Assembly (NCBI RefSeq): GCF_900108565.1
Contig: NZ_LT629971.1
Coordinates: 4,774,001 to 4,838,000 of the forward strand
From: Mycolicibacterium rutilum
GTDB taxonomy: Bacteria; Actinomycetota; Actinomycetes; Mycobacteriales; Mycobacteriaceae
Reading direction: 5' to 3'
DNA: 64,000 bases
Made by a program: the position numbers and the translations under genes. The notes beneath the pieces are model-generated. The model worked only from the letters and a program-made list of their open reading frames with translations. It did no database searches and was not told where the DNA came from. Positions 27,637 through 35,785 of the stretch are shown here, piece after piece. The stretch's first letter is position 1; each line of letters opens with the position of its first letter.

Positions 27637-28004
27637 TTCTGAATCTCGTAGTGCGGGTTGTAAATCGCCTTGGCGCCGGTGTCGAGTTTGCCGACGCGAC
27701 CGTGCACCTTGAGCGTGCGCCCCGACTCGATGCCGGGGATCCGGCGCTGACCGAGCCACACCAGCATCACGGTGTCGGTGCCGTCGAACAGCTCCGCCTT
27801 CACACCGCCCGCGCAGCCCTTGCCGTTGCACTCGACGCTGCGCAGGGTGCCGATCATGGTCACTTCCTGGCCGCGCTGACAATCGATCGCCTTCTGGGCG
27901 CCAGTCATGGCGGCTTCGTCGCTGAGCTCTTCGACGTCAAGTTGCTCGGGGTCTTCGGTCAACCGCCGAGTCAGCCGGCGCAGATACCCTTCGGCCGTAG
28001 CCAT
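27633..28004 (-). CDS. OB-fold nucleic-acid-binding domain protein
   Basis: 123 residues. The core (about 45-115: GQEVTMIGTLRSVE, KAELFDGTDTVMLVWLG, GRTLKVHGRVG) is a RecG-wedge-type OB fold. The first 30 residues are helical and charged. An AGGAGAGG site precedes the ATG. It leads the OB fold-DUF3159-MFS operon and has a perfect palindrome 20-36 bp upstream. Corresponds to Rv2694c; its ligand is unknown. Confidence 0.87.
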   Translation of the reverse strand: MATAEGYLRRLTRRLTEDPEQLDVEELSDEAAMTGAQKAIDCQRGQEVTMIGTLRSVECNGKGCAGGVKAELFDGTDTVMLVWLGQRRIPGIESGRTLKVHGRVGKLDTGAKAIYNPHYEIQK

Positions 28005-28023
28005 GGCCTCTCCTGACTATCGC

Positions 28024-28040
28024 AGATCCACCGTGGATCT
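28024..28040. promoter_or_regulatory. Perfect palindrome upstream of the OB fold-DUF3159-MFS operon
   Basis: AGATCCAC and GTGGATCT are exact inverted arms around one C. It is centred 28 bp before the ATG at 28004, just upstream of a GATAGT -10-like element on the minus strand, a usual place for a dimeric repressor or activator. Confidence 0.5.
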
Positions 28041-28137
28041 ACCCCAATCAACGCCACGGTAGACCTGTTGGTTCCAAGATGCCACGTGGGGTCACCTCGC
28101 CACGCCGGGCCGTTTCGGGCCAAGGCACGATCAAGGC

Positions 28138-28836
28138 ATGACGGTCACTCTGCGCGGCGTCACGACGGTCCTGCTGCCGGGCACCGGGTCCGACGACGAC
28201 TTCGTCTACCGGGCGTTTTCGGCGGCCCTGCACGCGCACGGCGCCACCGTCGTGACCCCACCGCCCCAACCACACCGGCTCGTCGCCGGCTACCGCGAGG
28301 CGCTCGATGAGGCCGCGCGCGGGGGTCCCGTGGCGGTCGGCGGTGTCTCGATCGGCGCGGCGGTCGCCACGGCGTGGGCGCTGGCCCATCCGAGTCGCGC
28401 GGTCGGGGTGCTGGCCGCCCTGCCCGCCTGGACCGGATCCCCGCAGTGGGCGCCTGCGGCGGCCGCCGCGCGTCACTCGGCGGAGTTGCTGCGCCGCGAC
28501 GGGATCGCCGCGGCGACCGCGACGATGCGGGCCTCGAGCCCGCCGTGGCTGGCCGACGAGCTGAGCCGGTCTTGGCTGGGCCAGTGGCCTGCGCTGCCCG
28601 ACGCGATGGACGAGGCGGCCGGCTACGTCGCTCCGACCCTCGACGAGCTGGGCCGGATGGCGGTCCCGATGGGCATCGCCGGGGCGGTCGACGATCCGGT
28701 CCACCCGATCGAGGTCGCCGCCGAATGGGTGGCGGCGGTCCCGCGCGCGGCGCTGCGCACACTCACCCTCGACGAACTGGGCGCCGACCCGGCGGCGCTG
28801 GGCGCGGCGTGCGTCGCGGCCCTGCTGGAGGCGTGA
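28138..28836 (+). CDS. Alpha/beta-hydrolase-fold protein
   Basis: 232 residues. The N-terminal LLPGTGSDDDFVYRAF and the nucleophile-elbow GGVSIGAAVA with Ser71 fit a small alpha/beta hydrolase. A downstream GAVDDPVHP segment could supply the acid residue; no obvious catalytic His motif stands out, so activity is uncertain. Soluble, no signal peptide. Convergent with the DUF3710 gene, 3 bp apart. Corresponds to Rv2695. Confidence 0.75.
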   Translation: MTVTLRGVTTVLLPGTGSDDDFVYRAFSAALHAHGATVVTPPPQPHRLVAGYREALDEAARGGPVAVGGVSIGAAVATAWALAHPSRAVGVLAALPAWTGSPQWAPAAAAARHSAELLRRDGIAAATATMRASSPPWLADELSRSWLGQWPALPDAMDEAAGYVAPTLDELGRMAVPMGIAGAVDDPVHPIEVAAEWVAAVPRAALRTLTLDELGADPAALGAACVAALLEA

Positions 28837-28839
28837 GCG

Positions 28840-29625
28840 TCAGCCGCCGGTGATCGTGCGCAGCTGCTGCATCGCCGACCCCTGCTCGCTGCGACGCGCC
28901 GCCGGCTGAGGGGGCGGCGGCTGCTGCAGACCGGCCTGTTGCGCCTGCTGGGCGGCGGCCTGTTCGGCGGCGGCGCGCAGCTGGTTGGCCATCGGTTCGG
29001 GCAGTTCAACGGGCAGCGGCGTGCGCACCGGCAGCGGGGTGTCGCCGCGGCGGACGACGGTGTCGGACAACGCTTCTCGCGCCTCCTCGGCGAGCGCGTC
29101 GATCTGGTCCTGCGGACCGTTGACTACGCAGCGGAGCATCCAGCGGTAACCGTCGACGCCGATGAACCGCACGACGCCGGGCTGCCCCTGCTGGGCGGCC
29201 TGCCCCTGCGGCGCCTGCGCCAGCCCGATGACCTCCCGGCTCCACGGGCCGTCCTGGATCGACACCTGGGCGCCGTCCTTGCGCAGCGAGTCGGCCAGCT
29301 CGGTGGCGATCTCGCGCCACAGGCCCGCGGTCTTGGGGGCGGCGTAGGCCGCGATGGTGAACCGCCCGTGCGGCGTGACCACCCAGATGGCGCTCGGCAC
29401 GCCCTGCTGGCTCAGCTCGACCTGGACCTGACCGGCGGCGGGCAGCGGGATCAGCACCGACCCCAGATCCAGCCGGCCGGTGGCCGCGGCCGCCGCGTCG
29501 TCGAAGTCCTCGATGTCGAAGGGACCGTCGAGGTCATCACCCCCGGCGGGATCGACGGCCTGCTCGACCTGGTCCTCGCCGGCCGGTTCGACCCTGTCGT
29601 CCTTGTTTCGTCTTCCGAATGCCAT
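28840..29625 (-). CDS. DUF3710 family protein
   Basis: 261 residues. Start MAFGRRNKDD and the segments GVPSAIWVVTPHGRFTIAAYAAP, IQDGPWSREV and VDGYRWMLRCVV mark DUF3710. The N-terminal 50 residues are acidic and the last 50 Gln/Ala/Pro-rich. Function unknown. The ATG is 1 bp after the dut stop, so the two form an operon in which DUF3710 is second. Earlier in-frame codons would lie within dut. Corresponds to Rv2696c. Confidence 0.88.
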   Translation of the reverse strand: MAFGRRNKDDRVEPAGEDQVEQAVDPAGGDDLDGPFDIEDFDDAAAAATGRLDLGSVLIPLPAAGQVQVELSQQGVPSAIWVVTPHGRFTIAAYAAPKTAGLWREIATELADSLRKDGAQVSIQDGPWSREVIGLAQAPQGQAAQQGQPGVVRFIGVDGYRWMLRCVVNGPQDQIDALAEEAREALSDTVVRRGDTPLPVRTPLPVELPEPMANQLRAAAEQAAAQQAQQAGLQQPPPPQPAARRSEQGSAMQQLRTITGG

Positions 29626-29626
29626 C

Positions 29627-30091
29627 TCACAAACTCGCATGTCCGCCGGAGGAACCGTGGCCGCCATCGCCACGGGTGGTCTCACCCAAGCCTGCCTCGT
29701 CGAACGACGTGACCTCGACAAGCTCGGGCAACTCGACCCGCTGAACCAGTAGCTGCGCGATGCGGTCTCCGCGACGCACGACGATCGGTTCGGCGGGATC
29801 GAGGTTGATCAGCGCCACCTTGATCTCACCGCGGTAGCCGGCGTCGATCGTCCCTGGGCTGTTGACGATCGAAAGGCCAACGCGGGCAGCCAAACCCGAA
29901 CGCGGATGGACAAGACCGACCATCTCGTGCGGAATGGCCACCGCGATGCCGGTCGGCACGAGCGCCCGGTGACCGGGCGCCAGCTCGACGTCGAGCGCGC
30001 TGTAGAGATCGACACCGGCGTCGCCGTCGTGGGCACGGCTCGGCATCGGCAGATCCGGGTCCAGTCGCACGACCGCCAGAGAGGTGGGCAC
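29627..30091 (-). CDS. dut: Deoxyuridine 5'-triphosphate nucleotidohydrolase
   Basis: Trimeric dUTPase hydrolysing dUTP to dUMP and PPi, keeping uracil out of DNA and feeding thymidylate synthesis. The 154 residues contain all five motifs: HDGDAGVDLYS, VHPRSGLA, NSPGTIDAGYRGE, GDRIAQLLVQ and the C-terminal GETTRGDGGHGSSGGH arm. GTG 30091 gives the 154-residue length of the M. tuberculosis enzyme; a longer frame exists upstream. Divergent from the DUF3093 gene, with only 25 bp between start codons. Corresponds to Rv2697c. Confidence 0.97.
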   Translation of the reverse strand: MPTSLAVVRLDPDLPMPSRAHDGDAGVDLYSALDVELAPGHRALVPTGIAVAIPHEMVGLVHPRSGLAARVGLSIVNSPGTIDAGYRGEIKVALINLDPAEPIVVRRGDRIAQLLVQRVELPELVEVTSFDEAGLGETTRGDGGHGSSGGHASL

Positions 30092-30103
30092 GACGTCAGA
30101 GAT

Positions 30104-30109
30104 TACTCT
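30104..30109 (+). promoter_or_regulatory. Putative -10 element for the DUF3093 gene
   Basis: TACTCT lies 7 nt before the GTG at 30117, fitting a leaderless transcript. Confidence 0.4.
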
Positions 30110-30116
30110 TGGCCCC

Positions 30117-30593
30117 GTGACCGACACGCGCGCCACGGCGCAATCCGTGCGCTACCGAGAGCGGCTCTGGGTGCCGTGGTGGTGGTGGCTGCCCGGGATG
30201 GGCCTGGCTGCGCTGATCGCGTTCGAGATCACGATGGGCGTGCCGACGCTGCCCGAATGGTTGCCCTACGCGCTGCTGCTGCCCGTTGCGGCCGTCGCGC
30301 TGCTGTGGCTGGGCCGCACCGAGGTGCGCGTGGTCGGCGGGGCCGACGACACCGAGCTGTGGGTCGGACCGGCACACCTGCCGGTCGGCGTGGTCTCGCG
30401 GTCGGCCGAAGTGCCGCGCACCGCGAAATCGGCCGCATTGGGCCGACAGCTCGACCCGGCGGCCTACGTCGTGCACCGGGCATGGGTGGGCCCGATGGTT
30501 CTGCTGGTTCTCGACGATCCCGAGGATCCGACGCCGTACTGGCTGATCAGCTCGCGGCACCCGGATCGGGTGTTGGCCGCGCTACGCAGTTGA
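30117..30593 (+). CDS. DUF3093 family membrane protein
   Basis: 158 residues with two membrane helices near the N-terminus (about 22-40 and 45-62) and a C-terminal soluble beta-rich domain with YWLISSRHPDRVLAAL at the end, typical of DUF3093. Function unknown. GTG 30117 is used because no ribosome-binding site is seen upstream and a TACTCT element precedes it by 7 nt. Convergent with the DUF4193 gene. Corresponds to Rv2698. Confidence 0.86.
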   Translation: MTDTRATAQSVRYRERLWVPWWWWLPGMGLAALIAFEITMGVPTLPEWLPYALLLPVAAVALLWLGRTEVRVVGGADDTELWVGPAHLPVGVVSRSAEVPRTAKSAALGRQLDPAAYVVHRAWVGPMVLLVLDDPEDPTPYWLISSRHPDRVLAALRS

Positions 30594-30599
30594 CCTGAC

Positions 30600-30902
30600 T
30601 CAGGCCGCGCAGTCCGAGCAGATCATCATCCCGTTCTTCTCGCTGGCCAGCCGGCTGCGGTGATGTACCAGGAAGCAACTCGAGCAGGTGAATTCGTCGG
30701 CCTGCTTGGGAATCACCCGCACCGACAGTTCCTCGCCGGACAGGTCGGCGCCCGGCAATTCGAAGTTCTCGGCGGACTCCGACTCGTCGACGTCGACCAC
30801 CGCCGACTGGGCCTCGTTACGCCGCGCCTTGAGCTCCTCGAGCGAATCTTCCGAGACGTCGTCCGTCTCGGTGCGCCGCGGGGCGTCGTAATCGGTAGCC
30901 AT
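30600..30902 (-). CDS. DUF4193 zinc-ribbon-like protein
   Basis: 100 residues. The N-terminal half is acidic (MATDYDAPRRTETDD...), the C-terminal end holds CSSCFLVHHRSRL and CSDC, two CxxC pairs that probably bind zinc. A strong ribosome-binding site (GGAGGGG) precedes the ATG at 30902. DUF4193 proteins are small, conserved in actinobacteria and of unknown role. Corresponds to Rv2699c. Confidence 0.9.
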   Translation of the reverse strand: MATDYDAPRRTETDDVSEDSLEELKARRNEAQSAVVDVDESESAENFELPGADLSGEELSVRVIPKQADEFTCSSCFLVHHRSRLASEKNGMMICSDCAA

Positions 30903-31067
30903 CTTCGTCCCCTCCGGACAACCCTTGTTTGAACCTTGTGCGACAGAGCTTTGTACCAGCGTCGAACGCATCCACCAAATGATTCGTGCCCGTATTGGTA
31001 CCCGTTCCACTGTGATTTATGTCACAGCTCGTATCCTGCCACCCGAAGAGCCCGGCAGCAGGGGCTT

Positions 31068-31073
31068 TAGAGT
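31068..31073 (+). promoter_or_regulatory. Putative -10 element for cei
   Basis: TAGAGT ends 7 nt before the GTG at 31081, fitting a leaderless transcript. Confidence 0.45.
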
Positions 31074-31080
31074 GCATTCC

Positions 31081-31737
31081 GTGGTCGCGCAAATCACCGA
31101 GGGCACGGCGTTCGACAAGCACGGGCGTCCGTTCCGCCGGCGGAACTACCTGCCGGGAGCTTTGCTGTTCGTCGCGCTGTCGGTCGTGACGCTGCTGGTG
31201 TGGGTCATCGCCCTCAACCGTCCCGCCGATGTCCCGCAGGCGGTGATCTGCAACCCGCCGCCCGCGCCCGCGGATGCCGCCGCGCCGCCTCCGGCCCTGG
31301 GCACGCAGGTGTCGCGCGCCGACATGGTCGAGGTGACGCCGGCCCGGCTCGCCGACACCCGGATCCAGGTGCTCAACGCCAGCGGGCAGGGCGGTCAGGC
31401 CGCCGAGGTGGCGGGCGCGCTCAAGGACCTGGGTTTCGCGGAGCCGACGGCGGCCAACGACCCGATCTACACCACCGCCCGCCTGGAGTGCCAGGGCCAG
31501 ATCCGGTTCGGCGAGGCGGGCCGGGCGGCCGCGGCTGCGGTCTGGCTCGTCGCGCCGTGCGCCGAACTGTTCCAGGACGAACGCCCCGACGACAGCGTCG
31601 ACCTCGCGCTGGGCACCGACTTCACCGAGCTGAGCAGCAGCGACGACATCGAGGCCGTCCTGGCAAGCCTGCGCCCGGACGCGACCCAGGCCGCCGATCC
31701 CGCGCTGCTGTCGAAGGTCCACTCAGGCGTATGCTGA
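31081..31737 (+). CDS. cei: Envelope integrity protein Cei (LytR_C domain)
   Basis: 218 residues: a short basic cytoplasmic start, one membrane helix (about 24-45) and an extracytoplasmic LytR_C domain (about 90-180) around RIQVLNASGQGGQA. Two Cys residues in the domain may form a disulfide. In M. tuberculosis Cei (Rv2700) is needed for cell-envelope integrity and virulence. GTG 31081 gives the conserved VVAQITEGTAFDKHGRPFRRRN start. Convergent with suhB. Confidence 0.9.
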   Translation: MVAQITEGTAFDKHGRPFRRRNYLPGALLFVALSVVTLLVWVIALNRPADVPQAVICNPPPAPADAAAPPPALGTQVSRADMVEVTPARLADTRIQVLNASGQGGQAAEVAGALKDLGFAEPTAANDPIYTTARLECQGQIRFGEAGRAAAAAVWLVAPCAELFQDERPDDSVDLALGTDFTELSSSDDIEAVLASLRPDATQAADPALLSKVHSGVC

Positions 31738-31767
31738 CGTAACCCGTTGTAACGCAATCAGTTTCAG

Positions 31768-32610
31768 CTAGGGAACGCCGGCTGCGCGCAGCAACTCCCC
31801 CAGCGCGGCGGCAACTCCCGGCGCCGCGGCGACGATGAAGCCGGGACCGCCCGCCGTGCCCTGACCCGTCGGCAACTGCAGCACCGCGCCGGCCTCGGCG
31901 GCGATCAGCGCCCCGGCCGCCCAGTCCCACACGTGCACCCCGTCCTCGTAGTAGGCGTCGAGCTGACCCGCGGCGACCATGCACAGGTCCAGCGCGCAGG
32001 ATCCGATTCGGCGCAGGTCGCGTACCTCGGGCAGTACTCGGGGAAGGACGGCCGCCTGCCGGGCCCGGTGGTCGCGGTCGTACGAGAAGCCGGTGCCCAG
32101 CAGCGATTGCGACAGCTCGACGGCACCGCTGGTGCGCAGCGGCGTGGTGCCGTCGCCGTCGTGCAGATGAGCGCCGTGACCGACGGCCGCCGAGTACAGC
32201 GCCCCGGTCGGCACGTTGGCGACCGCACCCGCCACCGACGCACCATCGCGCTGCACGGCCACCGACACCGCATAGGCGTCGAGGCCGTAGACGAAGTTCA
32301 CCGTGCCGTCGATGGGGTCGAGCACCCAGGTCAGCTCGCCGACTCGGGTGGCGGTGCTGCCGCCCTCCTCCTCGCCGAGCACGTGGTCGTCGGGCCGCAG
32401 TGCGGCGAGCCGGTCCCGCAGCAGCCGCTCGGTCTCGGTGTCGACGACCGTGACGGGGTCGGTGGGCGAGCTCTTGGTCCGGACGTCCGACACGCTCGCC
32501 GACTCGGGTCCGAAGACCTCGGCGCGGCGGCGACGGGCGAACTCCGCGGCCTCGGTGGCCAGTTGTTCGGCGACCGAGCGGAGCGTGACGGGATCGGCGG
32601 TTTCAGACAC
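31768..32610 (-). CDS. suhB: Inositol-1-monophosphatase
   Basis: 280 residues. Metal-binding motifs of the IMPase family are complete: GEEEGG (about 83), WVLDPIDGTVNF (about 100) and WDWAAGALI (about 225). The enzyme dephosphorylates inositol-1-phosphate, feeding phosphatidylinositol and mycothiol synthesis. GTG 32610 matches the start of the conserved LRSVAEQLA block; the frame stays open upstream into the promoter region shared with ppgK. Corresponds to Rv2701. Confidence 0.93.
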   Translation of the reverse strand: MSETADPVTLRSVAEQLATEAAEFARRRRAEVFGPESASVSDVRTKSSPTDPVTVVDTETERLLRDRLAALRPDDHVLGEEEGGSTATRVGELTWVLDPIDGTVNFVYGLDAYAVSVAVQRDGASVAGAVANVPTGALYSAAVGHGAHLHDGDGTTPLRTSGAVELSQSLLGTGFSYDRDHRARQAAVLPRVLPEVRDLRRIGSCALDLCMVAAGQLDAYYEDGVHVWDWAAGALIAAEAGAVLQLPTGQGTAGGPGFIVAAAPGVAAALGELLRAAGVP

Positions 32611-32742
32611 CCACCCATCGCAACACGTTCGGCCCGCGTTGTCGCGAATAGCTTGCGCGACAGCGCCGCATTGTTTTTCTCGAGCCACTAAGGTGTGGCG
32701 CATGACCTGGCCGGACAGTCGGGCCGGAGCTAAGGAGCGCAC

Positions 32743-33549
32743 ATGACCGCGACCGATTCACCCGCCGTCGCGCCGGACGCCGGGCAAGGTCAGCGCCGCG
32801 GCTTCGGCATCGACGTCGGGGGTAGCGGCATCAAGGGCGGCATCGTCGACCTGGACACCGGGCAGCTGATCGGTGACCGGTTCAAACTGCCCACCCCGCA
32901 ACCGGCCACGCCGGACGCGGTCGCCAAGACCGTCGCCGCGGTGGCGCGCGAGTTCGGCTGGACCGACAAGCTCGGCGTGACCTATCCCGGCGTGGTGACC
33001 GACGGGATCGTGCGCACCGCGGCCAACGTAGACAAGGCGTGGATCGGCGTGAACGCCCGCGACGCGATATCCGCCGAACTGGACGGTCAGCAGGTCACGG
33101 TGCTCAACGACGCCGACGCCGCGGGGCTGGCCGAGGAGAAGTTCGGCGCCGGCCGCGACAACACCGGCCTGATCGTGCTGCTGACGTTCGGCACCGGCAT
33201 CGGCTCGGCGGTCATCCACAACGGGGTGCTGCTGCCGAACACCGAGTTCGGGCACCTCGAGGTCGGCGGCAAAGAGGCCGAACACCGCGCCGCGTCCTCG
33301 GTCAAGGAACGCAAGGACTGGAGCTACGACCGGTGGACGGTCGAGGTGACCAAGGTGCTGGTGGCCATCGAGAACGCGATCTGGCCCGACCTGTTCATCG
33401 CCGGCGGCGGCATCAGCCGCAAGGCCGACAAGTGGATCCCGCTGCTGAAGAACCGCACGCCGGTGGTGGCCGCGGCGCTGCAGAACACCGCCGGCATCGT
33501 CGGCGCCGCGATGGCCTCCGACGTCGACGTCACAGCTACTGCCAAGTAG
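32743..33549 (+). CDS. ppgK: Polyphosphate glucokinase
   Basis: 268 residues, ROK family. The phosphate-binding loop FGIDVGGSGIKGG (21-33), LNDADAAGLAE and LLTFGTGIGSAVI are visible, as is NTEFGHLEVGG. PpgK phosphorylates glucose with polyphosphate or ATP. A clear AAGGAG site lies about 7 nt before the ATG. The gene precedes sigA by 202 bp, as Rv2702 precedes Rv2703. Confidence 0.95.
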   Translation: MTATDSPAVAPDAGQGQRRGFGIDVGGSGIKGGIVDLDTGQLIGDRFKLPTPQPATPDAVAKTVAAVAREFGWTDKLGVTYPGVVTDGIVRTAANVDKAWIGVNARDAISAELDGQQVTVLNDADAAGLAEEKFGAGRDNTGLIVLLTFGTGIGSAVIHNGVLLPNTEFGHLEVGGKEAEHRAASSVKERKDWSYDRWTVEVTKVLVAIENAIWPDLFIAGGGISRKADKWIPLLKNRTPVVAAALQNTAGIVGAAMASDVDVTATAK

Positions 33550-33604
33550 CCACGCCGACGACCAGCAATTTGCCGCTCGGGGCGGCGCTACCCCACACTG
33601 TCGT

Positions 33605-33610
33605 TACAAT
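33605..33610 (+). promoter_or_regulatory. Putative -10 element upstream of sigA
   Basis: TACAAT lies about 140 nt before the sigA GTG; no good -35 hexamer is visible, which is common in mycobacteria. It would give a leader of about 135 nt. Confidence 0.4.
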
Positions 33611-33751
33611 GGTCGTCGGCGGCCGCAGCCCGGATAAGCGGAGATCTCAACCGCCAACATTCGATAGCCGACGCTTTTCGATGGCGCACAACCACCCCCG
33701 CTTCGCGGTGGGCCCAGCCCGCGATGAGCAGTACCACTAGAAAGGGTGTTC

Positions 33752-35212
33752 GTGGCAGCGACAAAAGCAAGCCCGGCAACCGACGAGCCGGTGAAGCGCA
33801 CCGCCACCAAGGCCCCCGCCAAGAAGGCGACCGCAGCCAAGGCCGCCAACGGCACGGCGCCCGCGAAGAAGGCCGCCAAGTCGGCCGCGCCGGCCAAGAA
33901 GGCCGCCAAGGCCCCGGCGAAGCGCGCGACCAAGGCGAAGGCGCCCGCGACCCGCGCGAAGAAGGCCACCTCTGCCGATCCGGACGCCACCAAGGCTGAG
34001 GGCGACACCGACGAGCTCGACAACGACGACCTCGAAGCCGAGCCCGGCGACGAGCTGGAGGTCGAGGACACCGACATCGACCTGGAGGATCTCGAGGTCG
34101 AGGAAGCCGGCGACGACGCCGCCGAGGAGACCGCCGAGGGTGACACCGCGGCCGCCGCCACCGGGGACGCCGCCGCCGAGGACGACGAGATCGCCGAACC
34201 GTCCGAGAAGGACAAGGCCTCCGGCGACTTCGTCTGGGACGAGGAGGAATCCGAGGCGCTGCGGCAGGCCCGCAAGGACGCCGAGCTCACCGCGTCCGCC
34301 GACTCGGTGCGCGCGTACCTCAAGCAGATCGGCAAGGTGGCGCTGCTCAACGCCGAGGAAGAGGTCGAGCTGGCCAAGCGCATCGAGGCCGGCCTGTACG
34401 CCACCCAGCTGATGGCCGAGAAGGCCGCCAAGGGCGAGAAGTTCACCCCGACCGAGCGTCGCGACATGACGTGGATCTGCCGTGACGGCGACCGCGCGAA
34501 GAACCACCTGCTGGAGGCCAACCTGCGCCTGGTGGTGTCGCTGGCCAAGCGCTACACCGGTCGTGGGATGGCGTTCCTGGACCTCATCCAGGAAGGCAAC
34601 CTGGGCCTGATCCGCGCGGTCGAGAAGTTCGACTACACCAAGGGCTACAAGTTCTCGACCTACGCCACCTGGTGGATCCGGCAGGCGATCACCCGTGCGA
34701 TGGCCGACCAGGCGCGCACCATCCGCATCCCGGTGCACATGGTCGAGGTGATCAACAAGCTCGGCCGCATCCAGCGCGAGCTGCTGCAGGACCTGGGCCG
34801 CGAGCCCACTCCTGAAGAGCTGGCCAAGGAGATGGACATCACGCCGGAGAAGGTGCTGGAGATCCAGCAGTACGCGCGTGAGCCGATCTCGCTGGACCAG
34901 ACCATCGGCGACGAGGGCGACAGCCAGCTCGGCGACTTCATCGAGGACTCCGAGGCCGTGGTGGCCGTCGATGCGGTGAGCTTCACGCTGCTGCAGGACC
35001 AGCTGCAGTCGGTGCTCGAGACGCTCTCCGAGCGCGAGGCGGGTGTGGTGCGGCTGCGGTTCGGCCTCACCGACGGTCAGCCGCGCACGCTCGACGAGAT
35101 CGGCCAGGTATACGGCGTGACCCGCGAGCGCATCCGGCAGATCGAGTCGAAGACGATGTCGAAGTTGCGCCACCCCAGCCGCTCTCAGGTGCTGCGCGAC
35201 TACCTGGACTGA
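33752..35212 (+). CDS. sigA: Principal sigma factor SigA
   Basis: 486 residues. Residues 1-80 are Lys/Ala/Pro-rich (KKA repeats), 80-165 strongly acidic, then regions 1.2-4.2: SVRAYLKQIGKVALL, AKRYTGRGMAFLDLIQEGN and KFSTYATWWIRQAITRAM (region 2), and the region 4 HTH ending in VTRERIRQIESKTMSKLRHP. It directs RNA polymerase to housekeeping promoters. GTG 33752 is preferred: AAAGGG lies 5 nt upstream and VAATKAS is the mycobacterial SigA start; a GTG two codons earlier overlaps the ribosome-binding site. Corresponds to Rv2703. Confidence 0.98.
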   Translation: MAATKASPATDEPVKRTATKAPAKKATAAKAANGTAPAKKAAKSAAPAKKAAKAPAKRATKAKAPATRAKKATSADPDATKAEGDTDELDNDDLEAEPGDELEVEDTDIDLEDLEVEEAGDDAAEETAEGDTAAAATGDAAAEDDEIAEPSEKDKASGDFVWDEEESEALRQARKDAELTASADSVRAYLKQIGKVALLNAEEEVELAKRIEAGLYATQLMAEKAAKGEKFTPTERRDMTWICRDGDRAKNHLLEANLRLVVSLAKRYTGRGMAFLDLIQEGNLGLIRAVEKFDYTKGYKFSTYATWWIRQAITRAMADQARTIRIPVHMVEVINKLGRIQRELLQDLGREPTPEELAKEMDITPEKVLEIQQYAREPISLDQTIGDEGDSQLGDFIEDSEAVVAVDAVSFTLLQDQLQSVLETLSEREAGVVRLRFGLTDGQPRTLDEIGQVYGVTRERIRQIESKTMSKLRHPSRSQVLRDYLD

Positions 35213-35220
35213 CCGCGAAC

Positions 35221-35268
35221 AGACGCAAAAGTGCCCCTTTGCCCACGCAGAGGGGCACTTTTGCGTCT
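35221..35268. terminator. Perfect-stem hairpin terminator after sigA
   Basis: Arms 35221-35238 and 35251-35268 are exact 18-bp inverted repeats (AGACGCAAAAGTGCCCCT) with a 12-nt loop, 8 nt after the sigA stop. The A-run in one arm gives a T-run in the other, so it can act as an intrinsic terminator. Confidence 0.85.
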
Positions 35269-35304
35269 GCTCGCCATGAGACTGATGAGACGCCTATCTT
35301 GCGG

Positions 35305-35320
35305 TGAGACTGATGTCTCA
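35305..35320. promoter_or_regulatory. Candidate TetR operator overlapping a start codon
   Basis: TGAGAC and GTCTCA are exact inverted arms around TGAT. A partial second copy, TGAGACTGATGAGAC, lies at 35277-35291, and a TATCTT -10-like element at 35295-35300 sits between them. The palindrome spans the ATG at 35313 of the first gene of a short cassette whose second gene encodes a TetR regulator. Confidence 0.55.
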
Positions 35321-35783
35321 TTATGATCTTGACGTCTTGATCCCGCCGACTCCGGAGCCGATGGTGCCGCTCACCCGCGCCGACATGGACAGAAAGCTCG
35401 ACGAGCACTTCGCCTACGAGGCGAGTGACGACGTGGAGGGCGTGCTGGACACGCTGGCCGCCGACGTCGAGCACGACGTGGTCGGCGCGCCGACGGGGCC
35501 GACCGGCCGCGACGGCGCCCGCGACTTCTACGAGGGCCTGTTCGCCGACCTGTCCGACGGCACCTTCACCACGATCCGCCGGCTCTACGGCGAGGACTTC
35601 ATCGTCGACGAATCCCATTGGCGGGGAACAGCATCGGGAAAGCCGTTCGGTCTCGACGGGCGGGACCGGCCGCTGGAGTTCCGGCTGCTGCACGTCATGC
35701 AGTTCACCGCCGACGGGGACATCGGCCGCGAGAACGTGTGGGTGGACCGCGCCGCGATCATCGCGCAACTCCCCCAGGACTGA
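35313..35783 (+). CDS. SnoaL/NTF2-like domain protein
   Basis: 156 residues. LDEHFAYEASDDVEGVLDTLAADVEHDVVG at the start and the later FYEGLFADL and EFRLLHVMQFTADGDIGREN fit a SnoaL/NTF2-like fold; the Asp/His pattern does not allow an activity to be named. ATG 35313 is chosen, though GTG 35304 in the same frame is possible. The gene is 2 bp before the TetR gene, so they form an operon with the palindrome at its head. Confidence 0.75.
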   Translation: MSHYDLDVLIPPTPEPMVPLTRADMDRKLDEHFAYEASDDVEGVLDTLAADVEHDVVGAPTGPTGRDGARDFYEGLFADLSDGTFTTIRRLYGEDFIVDESHWRGTASGKPFGLDGRDRPLEFRLLHVMQFTADGDIGRENVWVDRAAIIAQLPQD

Positions 35784-35785
35784 CC

